NCBI RefSeq assembly: GCF_003330725.1
Contig: NZ_CP030840.1
Location: forward strand, 1,240,001-1,304,000
From: Acidisarcina polymorpha
GTDB lineage: Bacteria; Acidobacteriota; Terriglobia; Terriglobales; Acidobacteriaceae
Direction of reading: 5' to 3'
DNA length: 64,000 bases
Positions 1 to 9,397 of this stretch are shown in pieces; positions within the stretch are counted from its first letter, which is position 1; each line of letters begins with the position of its first letter. The notes beneath the pieces were generated by a model, which saw nothing but the letters and a program-made list of their open reading frames with translations, searched no databases and was not told the DNA's origin. A program made the position numbers and the translations under genes.

Positions 1-3000
1 GCGAATGCGCTTCAAGTGCAGTCGGAAACGAACGAAGTGAGCACCGTAATCACCGGCAGGCAGATCGAGCAGCTCTCGACCAATGGCCGTAACGTGATCG
101 CGCTGACTACCCTCGGAACCGGCGTGTCAAACACCAACCCGTCCTTCAATGGAGTCTCGGCTCAGGGCAGCACCTTTAACCTGAGCTTCAACGGATTGCG
201 GCCAGACCATAACAATTGGTTGATCGATGGCGGCGAAGTCTATGATCGCGGCAGCGGCGGCAAGCTGGATGTCATGCCCTCTCCCGACATCATCGCTGAA
301 TTCAACGTACTCTCCAGCAACTATGCTCCGGACTACGGAATCTCCTCGGGTGGCACCATCAGCATGGCGATCAAGTCAGGCACCCATGACTTCCACGGCG
401 GTCTGTGGGAGTTCAACCGCAACGACGCCTACGACGCCGGTTACTACTTTTTTAAGCAGAACAACCAGCCCAGCCCTGAGCTGCGCCTAAACATCTATGG
501 CGGCGACATCAATGGACCGGTCTGGATTCCGGGCCTCTACAACCGGGACCGCAAGAAGACCTTCTTCTTCTGGAGCGAGGAGTGGCGCAAGTTTATTCAG
601 GGCGCAAATCCGGCGCTGACCAACACTGTGCCGACCAACGACTTTCCCACAGCTGGACAGAATCTTGTATATACGCCAATCGGCGGAGGCGCCGCGCCGG
701 TCGTCCCGACGACCACCGATCCAGCGAAGCTGGCCCAATATGCGCTGTATGGGCTAACTCCAGGCCAGCCGTTTCCAAACAACACGATTCCGGCAGGCTT
801 GCTTGACGCCAATGCGGTCTTGTTTATGGGAACCGGAGCGATTCCTCAGCCAAACGCTCCGAACAGCCAGTTCATTTCTTCACCGAAGCAGCCGACCGAT
901 GTTCGCGAGGACGTGGTTCGCATCGACCACAACATCAACGACAAGTACCACCTGATGGGCCACTGGATCCACGATCAGATGTCACAGACGATCTTCCCGA
1001 CCCAGTGGAGCGGAGACAGCTACACGACCGTTGGAAACGTTTTTGCCAATCCCTCCTGGGCAGCGGTGGTCAATCTCAGCCAGACGCTTTCGCCGAGCCT
1101 GTTGAACGAGACAGCGTTCAATGTAAACGGCAATACCATCGACATCACACCGGCCGGCATCTATCAGCAGCCAGCAGGCTGGAACGCGACCGGCTTCTTC
1201 TCCGGAAACAATGCGCTGAACCGTCTTCCCCAGATTGCATTCTCGGGCGGCGCGCTCGGCACGACGTACACCACCAACTACTGGCCGTGGCACAACTCCT
1301 TCGTGGATTATCAGATTCGTGACGACCTATCCTTGAACAAGGGCCGCCATGGCATGAAGTTCGGATTCTCGTACATGCTCATGCAGAAGAATCAGCAGCA
1401 ACAGGCTGATACGCAAGGCGACTATACCTTCAGCAATTCGGCCTTCTCTGGCGACGCCTACGTTAACTTCCTCTTGGGTTTTGCGAGCAGCTTCCAACAG
1501 CTTCAGTCGTTGCAGACAGCGCACTGGATCAACAACACCTATTCTGGCTACGCTCTAGACAACTGGCATATCATGCCAAGGCTTACCCTCAACCTGGGCA
1601 TCCGCTACGATGCGCTGCCGCATACCTTTGAGAAGAACAACCGGACGGCAAACTTCGTCCCCGGCGACTTCAACCCAGCCAACGCTCAAATTCCTGATGT
1701 GAATACTGGATCCTTAAATCCAGCAGGACCAGGCTTCGCCCAACCGGCAGGCGCACCCGTGCCCTTCTATCTGAATGGCGTGGAACTGCCTGGCGTTAAC
1801 GGATTCCCAAGAGGCATCGTGCAGAGCTTCTGGGGCACAGTACAACCCCGTGTAGGCTTTGCCTATGATCTCTTCGGAACCGGAAAGACGGTTCTTCGGA
1901 GTGGCTTCGGGATGTTCTTCGAGCGCGTCCAAGGCAACGATATCTACGGCACCGACGTCAATCCGCCCTGGGCATACCAGCCACAAGCGAGCAACGTCTA
2001 TTTCTCCAACCCCAACCTCAGCCTGACCGGGGCACCATCAACTGCTCCGACCTTCCCCGCGAACTTTGGCTCTCTCTCCTTCAACTACCCGGATCCAGGG
2101 ACGGCGCAGTTTAGTCTTGGCATCCAGCAGGAAGTCGCCCCATCGGTGGTAGCTGCGCTGCAGTACGTGGGCACCGTAGGCTGGCATCAGAACGACGAAC
2201 GGGCGGTCAACACGCTGCCGCTGACAGATCCGAACTATGGCATCCTGCCCAGGGAAGCGGTTGCTACCGGCAATGACATTGCTGGAGTGACGCCCTCCGC
2301 GGTAGCGCCAGATGGAACACTCCGAAGCAACGCCAATCTTTACCGGCAATATACTGGGTTCGCTAACATTACCCAGGTCGAAAACACAACCAACTTCAGC
2401 TATCACTCGCTTCAAGCCGCTCTTCGCGCGGAGAATCGGCATGGACTGAGCGTGCAGTTGGCCTACACCTACTCGCATGAAATTGACATTCAGAGCACGG
2501 ACCTCACCTCCGTTACTCTGGCGGGTTCGGGAGGCCAGCTGTCCGATCCCTTCAATCCCAACTATGACCGCGGCTCCGGTGGGTTCGACCGTCGGCATAT
2601 CTTCAATGCCAACTACATCTACAACCTGCCTTTCTTCCTCAACTCCAACAATGCCGTGGAGCGGACGTTACTAGGCGGGTGGCAGATCTCGGGGGTTACG
2701 ACGGCCCAGACCGGCGTTCCCATCAACCCTAATTACGGCAACGACGTTCTCGGTTTGGGCGGCGGCACCACGAATCGTCCCAACTTCAACCCAGCCCTCA
2801 AGGGTTACCCGAAGAAGCAGCTGCAATGGTTCAACACCGCCGCCTTCTCAGCGCCGGTAGCGCCATGGCAGGGCGGCTCTGGTTTCGGCAGCTCTGGCAA
2901 GGACGCTGTTGTCGGACCGGGCCTGTTCAACTGGAATCTAAGTCTCTTCAAGGAATTCCGCATTACTTCCGGGGAGGGTCCACGGTTCCAGTTCCGCGCC

Positions 3001-3132
3001 GAGTCCTACAACACGTTCAACCACACGGAATTCAACAACGTGCAGACCGGCTTCACCAGCAGCCAGTTCGGCCAGGTCACCTCAACCTACGATCCTCGTG
3101 TCTTGCAGTTCGGCGCGAAGTTCTTGTTCTAG
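1..3132 (+). CDS. TonB-dependent receptor, Oar-like (5' end outside window)
   Basis: The frame is open from base 1, so the start codon, signal peptide and the carboxypeptidase-regulatory-like domain usual for this family are not visible; 1043 residues remain. The visible part begins in the plug region (VITGRQIEQLSTNGRN, about residues 16-31), continues with plug motifs such as GGTISMAIKSGTHDFHGG (about 120-140) and then a long stretch of beta-barrel type rich in Asn, Tyr and Phe. It ends GAKFLF, the aromatic C-terminus used by the BAM machinery. Family knowledge: acidobacterial Oar-like receptors sit in the outer membrane and probably take up oligosaccharides or peptides by TonB energy; the substrate here cannot be read. 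A strong terminator follows directly, so it is the end of its transcript. Family call is firm, ligand unknown. Confidence 0.93.
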   Translation, partial: ANALQVQSETNEVSTVITGRQIEQLSTNGRNVIALTTLGTGVSNTNPSFNGVSAQGSTFNLSFNGLRPDHNNWLIDGGEVYDRGSGGKLDVMPSPDIIAEFNVLSSNYAPDYGISSGGTISMAIKSGTHDFHGGLWEFNRNDAYDAGYYFFKQNNQPSPELRLNIYGGDINGPVWIPGLYNRDRKKTFFFWSEEWRKFIQGANPALTNTVPTNDFPTAGQNLVYTPIGGGAAPVVPTTTDPAKLAQYALYGLTPGQPFPNNTIPAGLLDANAVLFMGTGAIPQPNAPNSQFISSPKQPTDVREDVVRIDHNINDKYHLMGHWIHDQMSQTIFPTQWSGDSYTTVGNVFANPSWAAVVNLSQTLSPSLLNETAFNVNGNTIDITPAGIYQQPAGWNATGFFSGNNALNRLPQIAFSGGALGTTYTTNYWPWHNSFVDYQIRDDLSLNKGRHGMKFGFSYMLMQKNQQQQADTQGDYTFSNSAFSGDAYVNFLLGFASSFQQLQSLQTAHWINNTYSGYALDNWHIMPRLTLNLGIRYDALPHTFEKNNRTANFVPGDFNPANAQIPDVNTGSLNPAGPGFAQPAGAPVPFYLNGVELPGVNGFPRGIVQSFWGTVQPRVGFAYDLFGTGKTVLRSGFGMFFERVQGNDIYGTDVNPPWAYQPQASNVYFSNPNLSLTGAPSTAPTFPANFGSLSFNYPDPGTAQFSLGIQQEVAPSVVAALQYVGTVGWHQNDERAVNTLPLTDPNYGILPREAVATGNDIAGVTPSAVAPDGTLRSNANLYRQYTGFANITQVENTTNFSYHSLQAALRAENRHGLSVQLAYTYSHEIDIQSTDLTSVTLAGSGGQLSDPFNPNYDRGSGGFDRRHIFNANYIYNLPFFLNSNNAVERTLLGGWQISGVTTAQTGVPINPNYGNDVLGLGGGTTNRPNFNPALKGYPKKQLQWFNTAAFSAPVAPWQGGSGFGSSGKDAVVGPGLFNWNLSLFKEFRITSGEGPRFQFRAESYNTFNHTEFNNVQTGFTSSQFGQVTSTYDPRVLQFGAKFLF

Positions 3133-3152
3133 TCAACTGTTTCACCAGCCCG

Positions 3153-3187
3153 GATGCCGCAGAGTCCTCTCTGCGGCATCTCTCTTT
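3153..3187 (+). terminator. Rho-independent terminator of the TonB receptor gene
   Basis: A perfect 12-bp stem (GATGCCGCAGAG at 3153-3164, CTCTGCGGCATC at 3169-3180) with a TCCT loop is followed by TCTCTTTT. It lies 21 bases after the receptor stop codon. Confidence 0.9.
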
Positions 3188-3267
3188 TGGGACGACTACT
3201 TTGCGTAGATCGCGGCGTACGACGGCTGATTTACGATTAGGCCTATTGGCTCACAGTGGAGGAATTC

Positions 3268-4461
3268 GTGCGACTCCAGGCATTGCGACTCCAGGCATAT
3301 CGATCTCCGGTCCTGCTTCTGTTCAAAGTAATGCGGAGCCTGGGCCTGGCGTTCGTCATCACGCTCCCCTGCTTTGCTCAGCAAGCCGACATCACTTCTG
3401 CGCAATCAGCGATAGCTCTGGAGCAGCAGGGAAAAGTTGCCGAAGCAGAAGCAGCATGGCGGACTATCATCGCGACCAAGCCGCGAGATCCCTCTGCGCA
3501 TGCTGGGCTTGCCGTGCTCCTTGCCAAGCAACAGAGATATCCGGAAGCCGTCGTGGAATATCACCGCGCGCTCTCTCTTGATCCCAAGCTTCCCGGAGTA
3601 CAGCTGAACCTTGGACTAAGCGAGTTCAAGCAGGGCCACTTCGCCGAAGCGATTCCTGCGCTTCAGGCCGAACTGGCGTCGAACCCGGGCGACTCTCGTA
3701 CGACCATCCTGCTGGGCATGAGTTACTATGGCGCCAAGAAATATAGCGACGCCGCCGCTACTCTCGCGCCGGTCGCGGCAAGCAACCCCGGCAATGCGCA
3801 ATTGACCACCGTCGTCGCACAGAGCTGTTTGTGGAGTAGGCAGTACGAATGCGCCCTCAACGAATTCCACAAGATTCTTCTTGCCGATCCCAACTCCGTG
3901 CAGGTGCACATGATGCTTGGCGAAGCGCTCGATGGGCAGAATCGCACCGATGAAGCGATTCAGGAGTTTCAACTCGGAGCAGCCGCCTCTCCGAAGGAGC
4001 CGAATGTGCACTTCGGCCTCGGCTACCTTTACTGGAAATCGCACCGCTATGATGAGGCTGCCGCCGAGTTCCGCCTCGAGCTCGCCAACAATCCCCGGTA
4101 CGCTGAAGCGTATGCCTATATCGGCGATATAGCCTTGCGCAAAAACGATTTTGCAGCCGCTACTGAAAGCCTGAACGAGGCCATTCAGATTCAGAGTTCG
4201 ATTCGCCTAGCCCAGTACGATTTAGGGAGCGCCTATGCCAGCTTGAATCGCAACGAAGAAGCCGCGGCTGCGCTCAAGCGCGCCATCGCCCTTGACCCCA
4301 GTCAACCCGATGCCCACTGGAAGCTCGCACGGGTTTATCAGGCGCTGGGCCGGCATGACGAAGCGAAAGCCGAACTCGCGGAAACCGCTAAGATTCATGG
4401 AAAACAAGATGACACGACTTTAGTGCGCAATATACCCGGCGTGCCCGCGCCAACGCAGTGA
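3268..4461 (+). CDS. Exported TPR-repeat protein
   Basis: The product is about 397 residues and consists almost wholly of tetratricopeptide repeats, about nine, recognisable by the W/Y-G-A/P-x-x-A pattern (for example PSAHAGLAVLLAKQQRYPEA, VHFGLGYLYWKSHRYDEA, PDAHWKLARVYQALGRHDEA). TPR scaffolds bind other proteins; no enzymatic domain is seen. A hydrophobic segment (SLGLAFVITLPCFA followed by QQ) is a convincing signal peptide, so it acts in the periplasm or outer membrane. The GTG at 3268 is preceded by GGAGGA at 3258-3263 and was chosen for that reason; the ATG at 3331 gives a cleaner signal peptide but has no ribosome site. It follows the receptor terminator, so it has its own promoter. 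Partner and role are unknown. Confidence 0.8.
   Translation: MRLQALRLQAYRSPVLLLFKVMRSLGLAFVITLPCFAQQADITSAQSAIALEQQGKVAEAEAAWRTIIATKPRDPSAHAGLAVLLAKQQRYPEAVVEYHRALSLDPKLPGVQLNLGLSEFKQGHFAEAIPALQAELASNPGDSRTTILLGMSYYGAKKYSDAAATLAPVAASNPGNAQLTTVVAQSCLWSRQYECALNEFHKILLADPNSVQVHMMLGEALDGQNRTDEAIQEFQLGAAASPKEPNVHFGLGYLYWKSHRYDEAAAEFRLELANNPRYAEAYAYIGDIALRKNDFAAATESLNEAIQIQSSIRLAQYDLGSAYASLNRNEEAAAALKRAIALDPSQPDAHWKLARVYQALGRHDEAKAELAETAKIHGKQDDTTLVRNIPGVPAPTQ
3269..3298. repeat. Two perfect 15-bp tandem copies at the TPR gene start
   Basis: The unit TGCGACTCCAGGCAT occurs at 3269-3283 and again at 3284-3298. Being 15 bp it keeps frame and would encode RLQAL/RLQAY if translation begins at the GTG at 3268. 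A similar TGCGATTCC core recurs in the 15-bp array near 29.2 kb. Confidence 0.85.
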
Positions 4462-4721
4462 CGAGTGCTCTTTTTTTCAAGAATCTTGATATTCGTCTCG
4501 TCGAAGATACTGCCGAAATTTTCAACCAGTTTTCTGTTTCCGAGACTTCGATCCGCATCTTTGTTCCCTTCCCCGATTGGTTTTGATCCAGTGAGACATT
4601 TGCGTTCTACCTGCGGCGAATGAGGTCGCGAGAATTAAGATCGGCAGACAATACAACCCCCGGCCGACCGGCACAGTAAAGGACATCCTGGCCCAAATGA
4701 AAACCATCTCATCACCGAATC
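4462..4721. other. Intergenic region before the GH15 gene
   Basis: This 260-base gap has a run of seven to eight T after the TPR stop (near 4470) without a convincing hairpin. It must hold the GH15 promoter, but I could not identify one with confidence. Confidence 0.4.
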
Positions 4722-6557
4722 ATGGCGTATAAGCATATTGAAACCTACGGCGTCATCGGTAACCTGTGCACCATGGCGCTCGTGAATCTCGACTCATCCA
4801 TTGATTTTTTCTGCTTTCCCAACTTTGACTCTCCCACTCTTTTTGCTGCTTTATTGGACGAAGAGAAAGGCGGAAGCTTTTCTATTCGGCCCGAGGAACA
4901 GTCGTTCGAGTGTAAGCAGATGTACATCGCTGAGACCAACACTCTGCTGACCCGCTTTCTCTCGAAGGACGCTGTCGCTGAATTAGTCGATCTCATGCCA
5001 GTGACCGTCACGACGCAAAAGAATGAGATTATTCGAACTCTGCAGGTGATCCACGGAACCGTAACCTTTCGCTTGTGCTGTAAGCCGGCCTTCGATTATG
5101 CACGGGTATCTCATCAGGCGGAGATGTCCGATCAGGCGGTCCGGTTTGTACCGGATCGAAGCGACACGGCAGACGTTCTTCTACGAGCGACCGTTCCGCT
5201 CGAAATTGACAATGGGGCGGCCGTCGCGACGTTTACCTTGAAGGAAGGCGAACGAGCCATCTTTGTATTGAGCGGCATCCAGAGTGAAGAGCTCCCTACG
5301 CCGCAGCCGACAGCCATTGATCGCGATGAGGTGATGCGGGACTGCCAGGAAACCACTACCTATTGGCGTTCCTGGCTGGGTAAATCGACTTATGCCGGCA
5401 GGTGGCGCGAGGTTGTACACCGGTCTGCCCTGGTGTTGAAGCTGATGACCAACAGGCAGTATGGATCGATTGTTGCCGCGCCGACCTTCGGGCTACCGGA
5501 GCATCTTGGCGGGCAGCGAAACTGGGATTATCGATACACCTGGGTTCGCGATGCCGCCTTCACACTCTATGCCTTCATGCGGATCGGTCTGCGCGAGGAG
5601 GCCGACGCATTCTTTGCCTGGCTGACCGGCAGGGTGAAGGGGAATGCCTCCATGGACAGGCCGCTGCAAATCATGTACGGATTGGATGGCCGTACGGATC
5701 TCGCCGAGATCGAGCTGGATCACTTGAGCGGATACAAGGATTCCAGACCCGTGCGCATCGGCAATGAAGCCTTCCATCAGCTGCAACTGGATATCTATGG
5801 AGAGATCTTCGACTCCATCTACCTTTATTCGAAGTACGGACATGCCCTCGCCTTCGATGGCTGGGAAGATGTAAAGCGAGTGCTCAAATGGCTGGGCGAA
5901 AACTGGGACCGCCCTGACGGAGGAATATGGGAATCCCGCGGCGGCGACAGGCACCTTCTCCATTCCAGGCTCATGTGCTGGGTCGCCTTCGACCGCGCCA
6001 TCCGCCTGGCACAACGACGCTCGTTATCGGCTCCATGGGACGAGTGGTACAGGCAGCGGGATGCAATAGCGAATGACATTCATGCCAACTTCTGGAATGA
6101 GAAGATCAACGCATTTACGCGCCACAAAGACACCGAGGCACTGGACGCTTCAACGCTGCTGATGCCGCTGATGCGGTTCATCAGCCCGCTCGATCCACGC
6201 TGGCTCTCGACTCTCGATGCAATCGACAAGTCGCTAGGCGAAGATGCGCTGGTTTATCGCTACCGGAACGACCTGAGCTCCGATGGATTATCCGGCGAAG
6301 AAGGTAGTTTCACGTGCTGCTCCTTCTGGATGGTCGAATGCCTGGCTCGTTCTGGGCGCATCGAGGAGGCAAGAAGGCGATTCGAGAAATTGCTGGCCCA
6401 TGCCAATCATCTCGGACTATTTTCCGAAGAGCTCGGGCGGGATGGCCATCAGCTGGGTAACTTCCCGCTGGCGCTCTCCCATCTTGCTTTAATCAGCGCA
6501 GCGACGTATCTCGATCGAGCGCTCTCAAAGAGGAGTCCGGAGCCGTGGAGTTCTTAA
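4722..6557 (+). CDS. Glycoside hydrolase family 15 (glucoamylase/trehalase-like)
   Basis: The 611-residue protein has the two-part GH15 build: an N-terminal beta-sandwich (about 1-215, starting GVIGNLCTMALVNLDSSIDF) and an (alpha/alpha)6 barrel (about 230-600). The barrel carries the family motifs GGQRNWDYRYTWVRDA (about 263-278), GGIWESRGG with the probable general acid Glu404, and LFSEELG with the probable general base Glu569. There is no signal peptide, so it is cytoplasmic. Family knowledge: bacterial members of this length hydrolyse alpha-glucans from the non-reducing end or, in some actinobacteria, trehalose; sequence alone does not separate the two. No trehalose or glycogen genes are next to it. 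It is a single-gene unit facing the convergent gene at 6595. Confidence 0.92.
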   Translation: MAYKHIETYGVIGNLCTMALVNLDSSIDFFCFPNFDSPTLFAALLDEEKGGSFSIRPEEQSFECKQMYIAETNTLLTRFLSKDAVAELVDLMPVTVTTQKNEIIRTLQVIHGTVTFRLCCKPAFDYARVSHQAEMSDQAVRFVPDRSDTADVLLRATVPLEIDNGAAVATFTLKEGERAIFVLSGIQSEELPTPQPTAIDRDEVMRDCQETTTYWRSWLGKSTYAGRWREVVHRSALVLKLMTNRQYGSIVAAPTFGLPEHLGGQRNWDYRYTWVRDAAFTLYAFMRIGLREEADAFFAWLTGRVKGNASMDRPLQIMYGLDGRTDLAEIELDHLSGYKDSRPVRIGNEAFHQLQLDIYGEIFDSIYLYSKYGHALAFDGWEDVKRVLKWLGENWDRPDGGIWESRGGDRHLLHSRLMCWVAFDRAIRLAQRRSLSAPWDEWYRQRDAIANDIHANFWNEKINAFTRHKDTEALDASTLLMPLMRFISPLDPRWLSTLDAIDKSLGEDALVYRYRNDLSSDGLSGEEGSFTCCSFWMVECLARSGRIEEARRRFEKLLAHANHLGLFSEELGRDGHQLGNFPLALSHLALISAATYLDRALSKRSPEPWSS

Positions 6558-6594
6558 TCCCGGCCCGGTCGCTCCTCTCTGTCTAAGTACCAGT

Positions 6595-7335
6595 TCAATC
6601 CTCCGGCAGCTTTTCCTCATTCTCTCGAGCCACTCGTTCTTCGAGTGCTGAAAGCGGCACGGCTACGGACCCGATTCGTTGAGCAGCTTTGAGCGCCTGA
6701 GCGGCAGTTCTTGGCCAGTCCGCAGGAAGCTCTGCCGTGCCCGTATGTTCATCCGCGACGGCGGATCGATTGGTGAGCACCGGCGCATTCAGGCCCCTGA
6801 CTGCGATAGGGTGGACCCCGTAAGCGTAGAAGGTGCAATACGCTCCGGCTACGTTGGTGTAGTAGGCGTTCAATGCCGCTACCGGGTTAATCGGGATCTT
6901 AGGCGCGGGGACGGAGAAAAATCCCTGGATCTGAGATCCGCCCTCGGCCGCATCGTAGGCCAGAATTGCTAAAGCCAGGTCGGAGGTACTGATGCTGGCG
7001 GGCATGTACGTTCCAGGTTGGCAGCTCGGTGGCGGGACTCTCTGGCATGACGCTAGAAAATCCATTCGCTGGCTCTCCAGCTGAAGAACTTGTCCTAGCC
7101 AGTATTCGAATTCCGGATAGGTCTTCGATGAGGCAATGGCAGGCGAGTAAGTGAACCAGATTAATTCGTCGACAGCGCCCAGGTACGAGGCGATCCCTCC
7201 GTAGTTCTTCCCACCTCGCGCGCAGTCGGCGGAATTTGGAGGCGTCGGAGGGCCCGGGGCTAAGATCTGCGCAGGGGCACATGGAACGCATAGAAATGCA
7301 AGGAGCAAGGCAGAAAACAGAACAATGTTTTTCAA
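6595..7335 (-). CDS. Hypothetical exported protein
   Basis: A 246-residue protein that I do not recognise. It opens with a signal peptide (NIVLFSALLLAFLCVPCAPA, then Q), so it is exported. The mature part holds four Cys that could form disulfides (NSADCARGG, FLASCQRV, PPSCQPG, AYCTFYAYG), is rich in Ala and Tyr and ends in a charged helix (ALEERVARENEEKLPED). The start is a TTG at 7333-7335, supported by GGAGGA eight bases upstream; no ATG gives a better signal sequence. It is convergent with the GH15 gene and monocistronic. No enzyme motif is visible. Confidence 0.75.
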   Translation of the reverse strand: MKNIVLFSALLLAFLCVPCAPAQILAPGPPTPPNSADCARGGKNYGGIASYLGAVDELIWFTYSPAIASSKTYPEFEYWLGQVLQLESQRMDFLASCQRVPPPSCQPGTYMPASISTSDLALAILAYDAAEGGSQIQGFFSVPAPKIPINPVAALNAYYTNVAGAYCTFYAYGVHPIAVRGLNAPVLTNRSAVADEHTGTAELPADWPRTAAQALKAAQRIGSVAVPLSALEERVARENEEKLPED

Positions 7336-7788
7336 GGTGTTATTCCTCCATCAAAACTTTGCCCTTACATTAACACTTCTTAACCACGGGAAAGCAACGA
7401 TCTTAGACGAGGAATCAATGAGACCTGCCGGTCCTGTTCACCTGCGAAGTCGGCGACCATCGGAGGTATGGCCGCCGCGAGGGTGAAGTCGTTCCAGGGA
7501 TTAAACTTTTGAAATCGCTAGAGTACTGGTATGAATGTGGGTCGAGCCTGGTATTTCCGAGGGGAAACAACTTGGTTTGGGGCGGTGCTGCGCAGTGCTG
7601 GAGAAGATGTCAACAGTTAAAATTAATTGTGATTCAGCTCACGGTTGTTTAGACAAAAACCGTCAACCAGTGCATACTCGAACTTATCTAAGTGCCGCGA
7701 CCGATCCCTAGTTACGGCACTCTCGCTCCGCAGTTGGGACACTTCGGTGTCCCGTTTTATTTAGGGGTTAGATCCAAAAGCGGTCCTA
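7336..7788. other. Long intergenic region holding two-hairpin element copy 1
   Basis: About 450 bases separate the exported-protein gene and the PilZ gene, which both run leftward. The AT-richer stretch 7610-7690 precedes the structured element at 7690-7763. I see no protein-coding frame with a ribosome site here. Confidence 0.6.
7690..7763 (+). ncRNA. Candidate small structured RNA, copy 1 (two hairpins, terminator-like end)
   Basis: Stem 1 is AGTGCCG (7691-7697) with CGGCACT (7715-7721). Stem 2 is GGGACAC (7736-7742) with GTGTCCC (7747-7753), closed by a TTCG tetraloop and followed by GTTTTATTTA. On the plus strand this has the form of a short transcript ending in an intrinsic terminator. 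A second copy lies at 9720-9783 with identical blocks AAGTGCCGCGACCGA, GTTACGGCACTC and GCTCCGCAGTT. It matches no riboswitch I can name. Alternatively it could be the 3' region of the PilZ transcript on the other strand, whose stop is 25 bases away. Confidence 0.45.
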
Positions 7789-8301
7789 TCATTGGATTAC
7801 TAAAGTAATTTGTTCGTCCTCCAGTGGACCCTGGAATAAGAATCCCTTGCCCTCTTTCTCGTTCAATTGCCTGACCATCTTCCCAACGCTTTTGATTCGC
7901 AAATAGCCACCCGTTTCATCCGGCGACGGAACGAGGACTTCAATTTCGATATTTGATCCCATCGGCGGAGGACGTTCACTGAGTACCCATGCGGCATGCC
8001 TTGAGATGTATTTCGTAAAGCCGCCGTCTACGTGCTCTTCTCCGTCGGACCAGCGGTATATCACTGGAAATCTGAGCTTGTAGCGGCTACCTTTGCGCAG
8101 GATCATGTAGCGAGCGTATGGGGGAGGATGGGCGCTTTCAAGCCGCCGAAAGTTTGAAATCGCGGTGAGAATAGTGCACCCCATCATGACCGTCGTCGTC
8201 TCCGGACCGACTCCGTTTAAGAGACCCCGGTCCCGGCAGGGTGAGTAGTCTACAGGCGTCCAAACAGAGAATATGTACGCATTGGCACAAAAACCTTGCA
8301 A
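7789..8301 (-). CDS. PilZ-like domain protein
   Basis: The 170-residue frame carries a PilZ-type beta-barrel domain from about residue 68: the RxxxR switch is present as RKGSRY (Arg69, Arg73), followed by RFPVIYRW and later ENEKEGKGF-like strands (LNEKEGKGFLF). PilZ domains bind cyclic di-GMP. The second usual motif, D/NxSxxG, is not clear; the matching stretch reads KYISRHAAWVLSE, so nucleotide binding is uncertain. The first 65 residues show no domain and the start may lie further in: ATG at 8187 has CGGAG upstream, and ATG at 8106 starts just before the domain. The gene is divergent from the LuxR-type regulator at 8561. Confidence 0.65.
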   Translation of the reverse strand: MQGFCANAYIFSVWTPVDYSPCRDRGLLNGVGPETTTVMMGCTILTAISNFRRLESAHPPPYARYMILRKGSRYKLRFPVIYRWSDGEEHVDGGFTKYISRHAAWVLSERPPPMGSNIEIEVLVPSPDETGGYLRIKSVGKMVRQLNEKEGKGFLFQGPLEDEQITLVIQ

Positions 8302-8560
8302 TCAGTCCGGTGTCATCCCATAATGGGCCTATAGCGACCTAGCCCCTGAAGGGTAAATAGAGCAAGTTAAAAAATGGCAGCTGAAATAAGCTAGAAATCT
8401 GTCTTTGGCAAGTATTCTGCGAATCCAAGGCGACCCACCACATAGTTGGGCAATTAGCGAGCGATTAGTGTCCAATCCCAGGCCTTCTTAACTAACTTGC
8501 AGCATAATTTCACTACGATCACTTTGAGCTGGTCTGTTTGAAAGCTGACAGGGCGTGTCT

Positions 8561-9397
8561 ATGTCGGTAAAGCTAAGTCAAGCGCAGGTGCTCCCTGAAC
8601 CTGGCCCGAGAGATCCAACTCTTCGCGTGTTGATCGTTGACCGCGACTCGATGAGTAGTCAGTTGCTTGCCGATGCGCTCGTGCGCAGCCGGAAGTATGA
8701 CGCCGCCGCCATCCCCTCCTCGAAGCTCCTGAAAATGATGAATGTTCAAGAGGTCGGCATGGTCGTTATTGGCGCCGATCTCCGGCCGGGAACGGACGGA
8801 GGAATGAATCTGGCCGAGCTTGTATCGCGCGCTCATCCTCAGACACGCATCGTTATCCTGCTCGACAAGGCTTCCCGCGGCTCGATCATCGGAGCATTCC
8901 GGTCCGGAGCCCGCGGAGTTTTCTCTCGCCAACAGACTATGACTGAGTTCTTGGAATGCATCGATTACGTGCGCAAAGGATGTATCTGGGCCGGGAGGAA
9001 AGAAAGCGACATTCTGCTCGACGCACTCCGGAACATTCCCGGACCGGTCGCCTCGGCTGCGGGCAATGTGCACACACTCACCTCTCGTGAATTGCAAGTT
9101 GTGCAAAAAGCCGCCCAGGGCAAAACCAATCGCGTGATTGCTCAAGAATTGGCACTCAGTGAACATACGGTGAAAAATTACCTCTTCCGGGCCTTCGATA
9201 AGATCGGCGTATCGAGCCGCGTCGAACTTCTCTTTTACTTGACGATCCGCGGGCATACCTTTAGCAGATCGCTTGATGAGGACACGCCTAAACCGCCGAG
9301 CGGCGAGCGCAGGGCTTCACACACAGTGAGGAACCGCGCAATTGCGCCGGCAGCACTAAATGCAGAGCCAGTTCAAAGCGACCACGAAACGACGTAA
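8561..9397 (+). CDS. LuxR/NarL-type regulator with degenerate receiver domain
   Basis: The 278-residue protein has an N-terminal receiver-like domain (about 20-140) and a C-terminal LuxR helix-turn-helix (LTSRELQVVQKAAQGKTNRV, then IAQELALSEHTVKNYLFRAF, about 170-230). The phosphoacceptor-like Asp73 is present in GADLRPGTDGG, but the second acidic residue is Arg (VDRD instead of VDD), the conserved Thr/Ser is missing (IVILLDKAS) and the conserved Lys is Arg (GVFSRQQ). It may work without phosphorylation. Start ATG 8561 has AGGG seven bases upstream; the GTG at 8555 lacks spacing. No histidine kinase is adjacent. A tail of about 40 residues is probably disordered. Confidence 0.85.
   Translation: MSVKLSQAQVLPEPGPRDPTLRVLIVDRDSMSSQLLADALVRSRKYDAAAIPSSKLLKMMNVQEVGMVVIGADLRPGTDGGMNLAELVSRAHPQTRIVILLDKASRGSIIGAFRSGARGVFSRQQTMTEFLECIDYVRKGCIWAGRKESDILLDALRNIPGPVASAAGNVHTLTSRELQVVQKAAQGKTNRVIAQELALSEHTVKNYLFRAFDKIGVSSRVELLFYLTIRGHTFSRSLDEDTPKPPSGERRASHTVRNRAIAPAALNAEPVQSDHETT

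Noticed and set aside
2038-2598. A 186-codon frame antisense to the TonB receptor
   Set aside because: It lies wholly inside a firmly identified gene and shows no family features.
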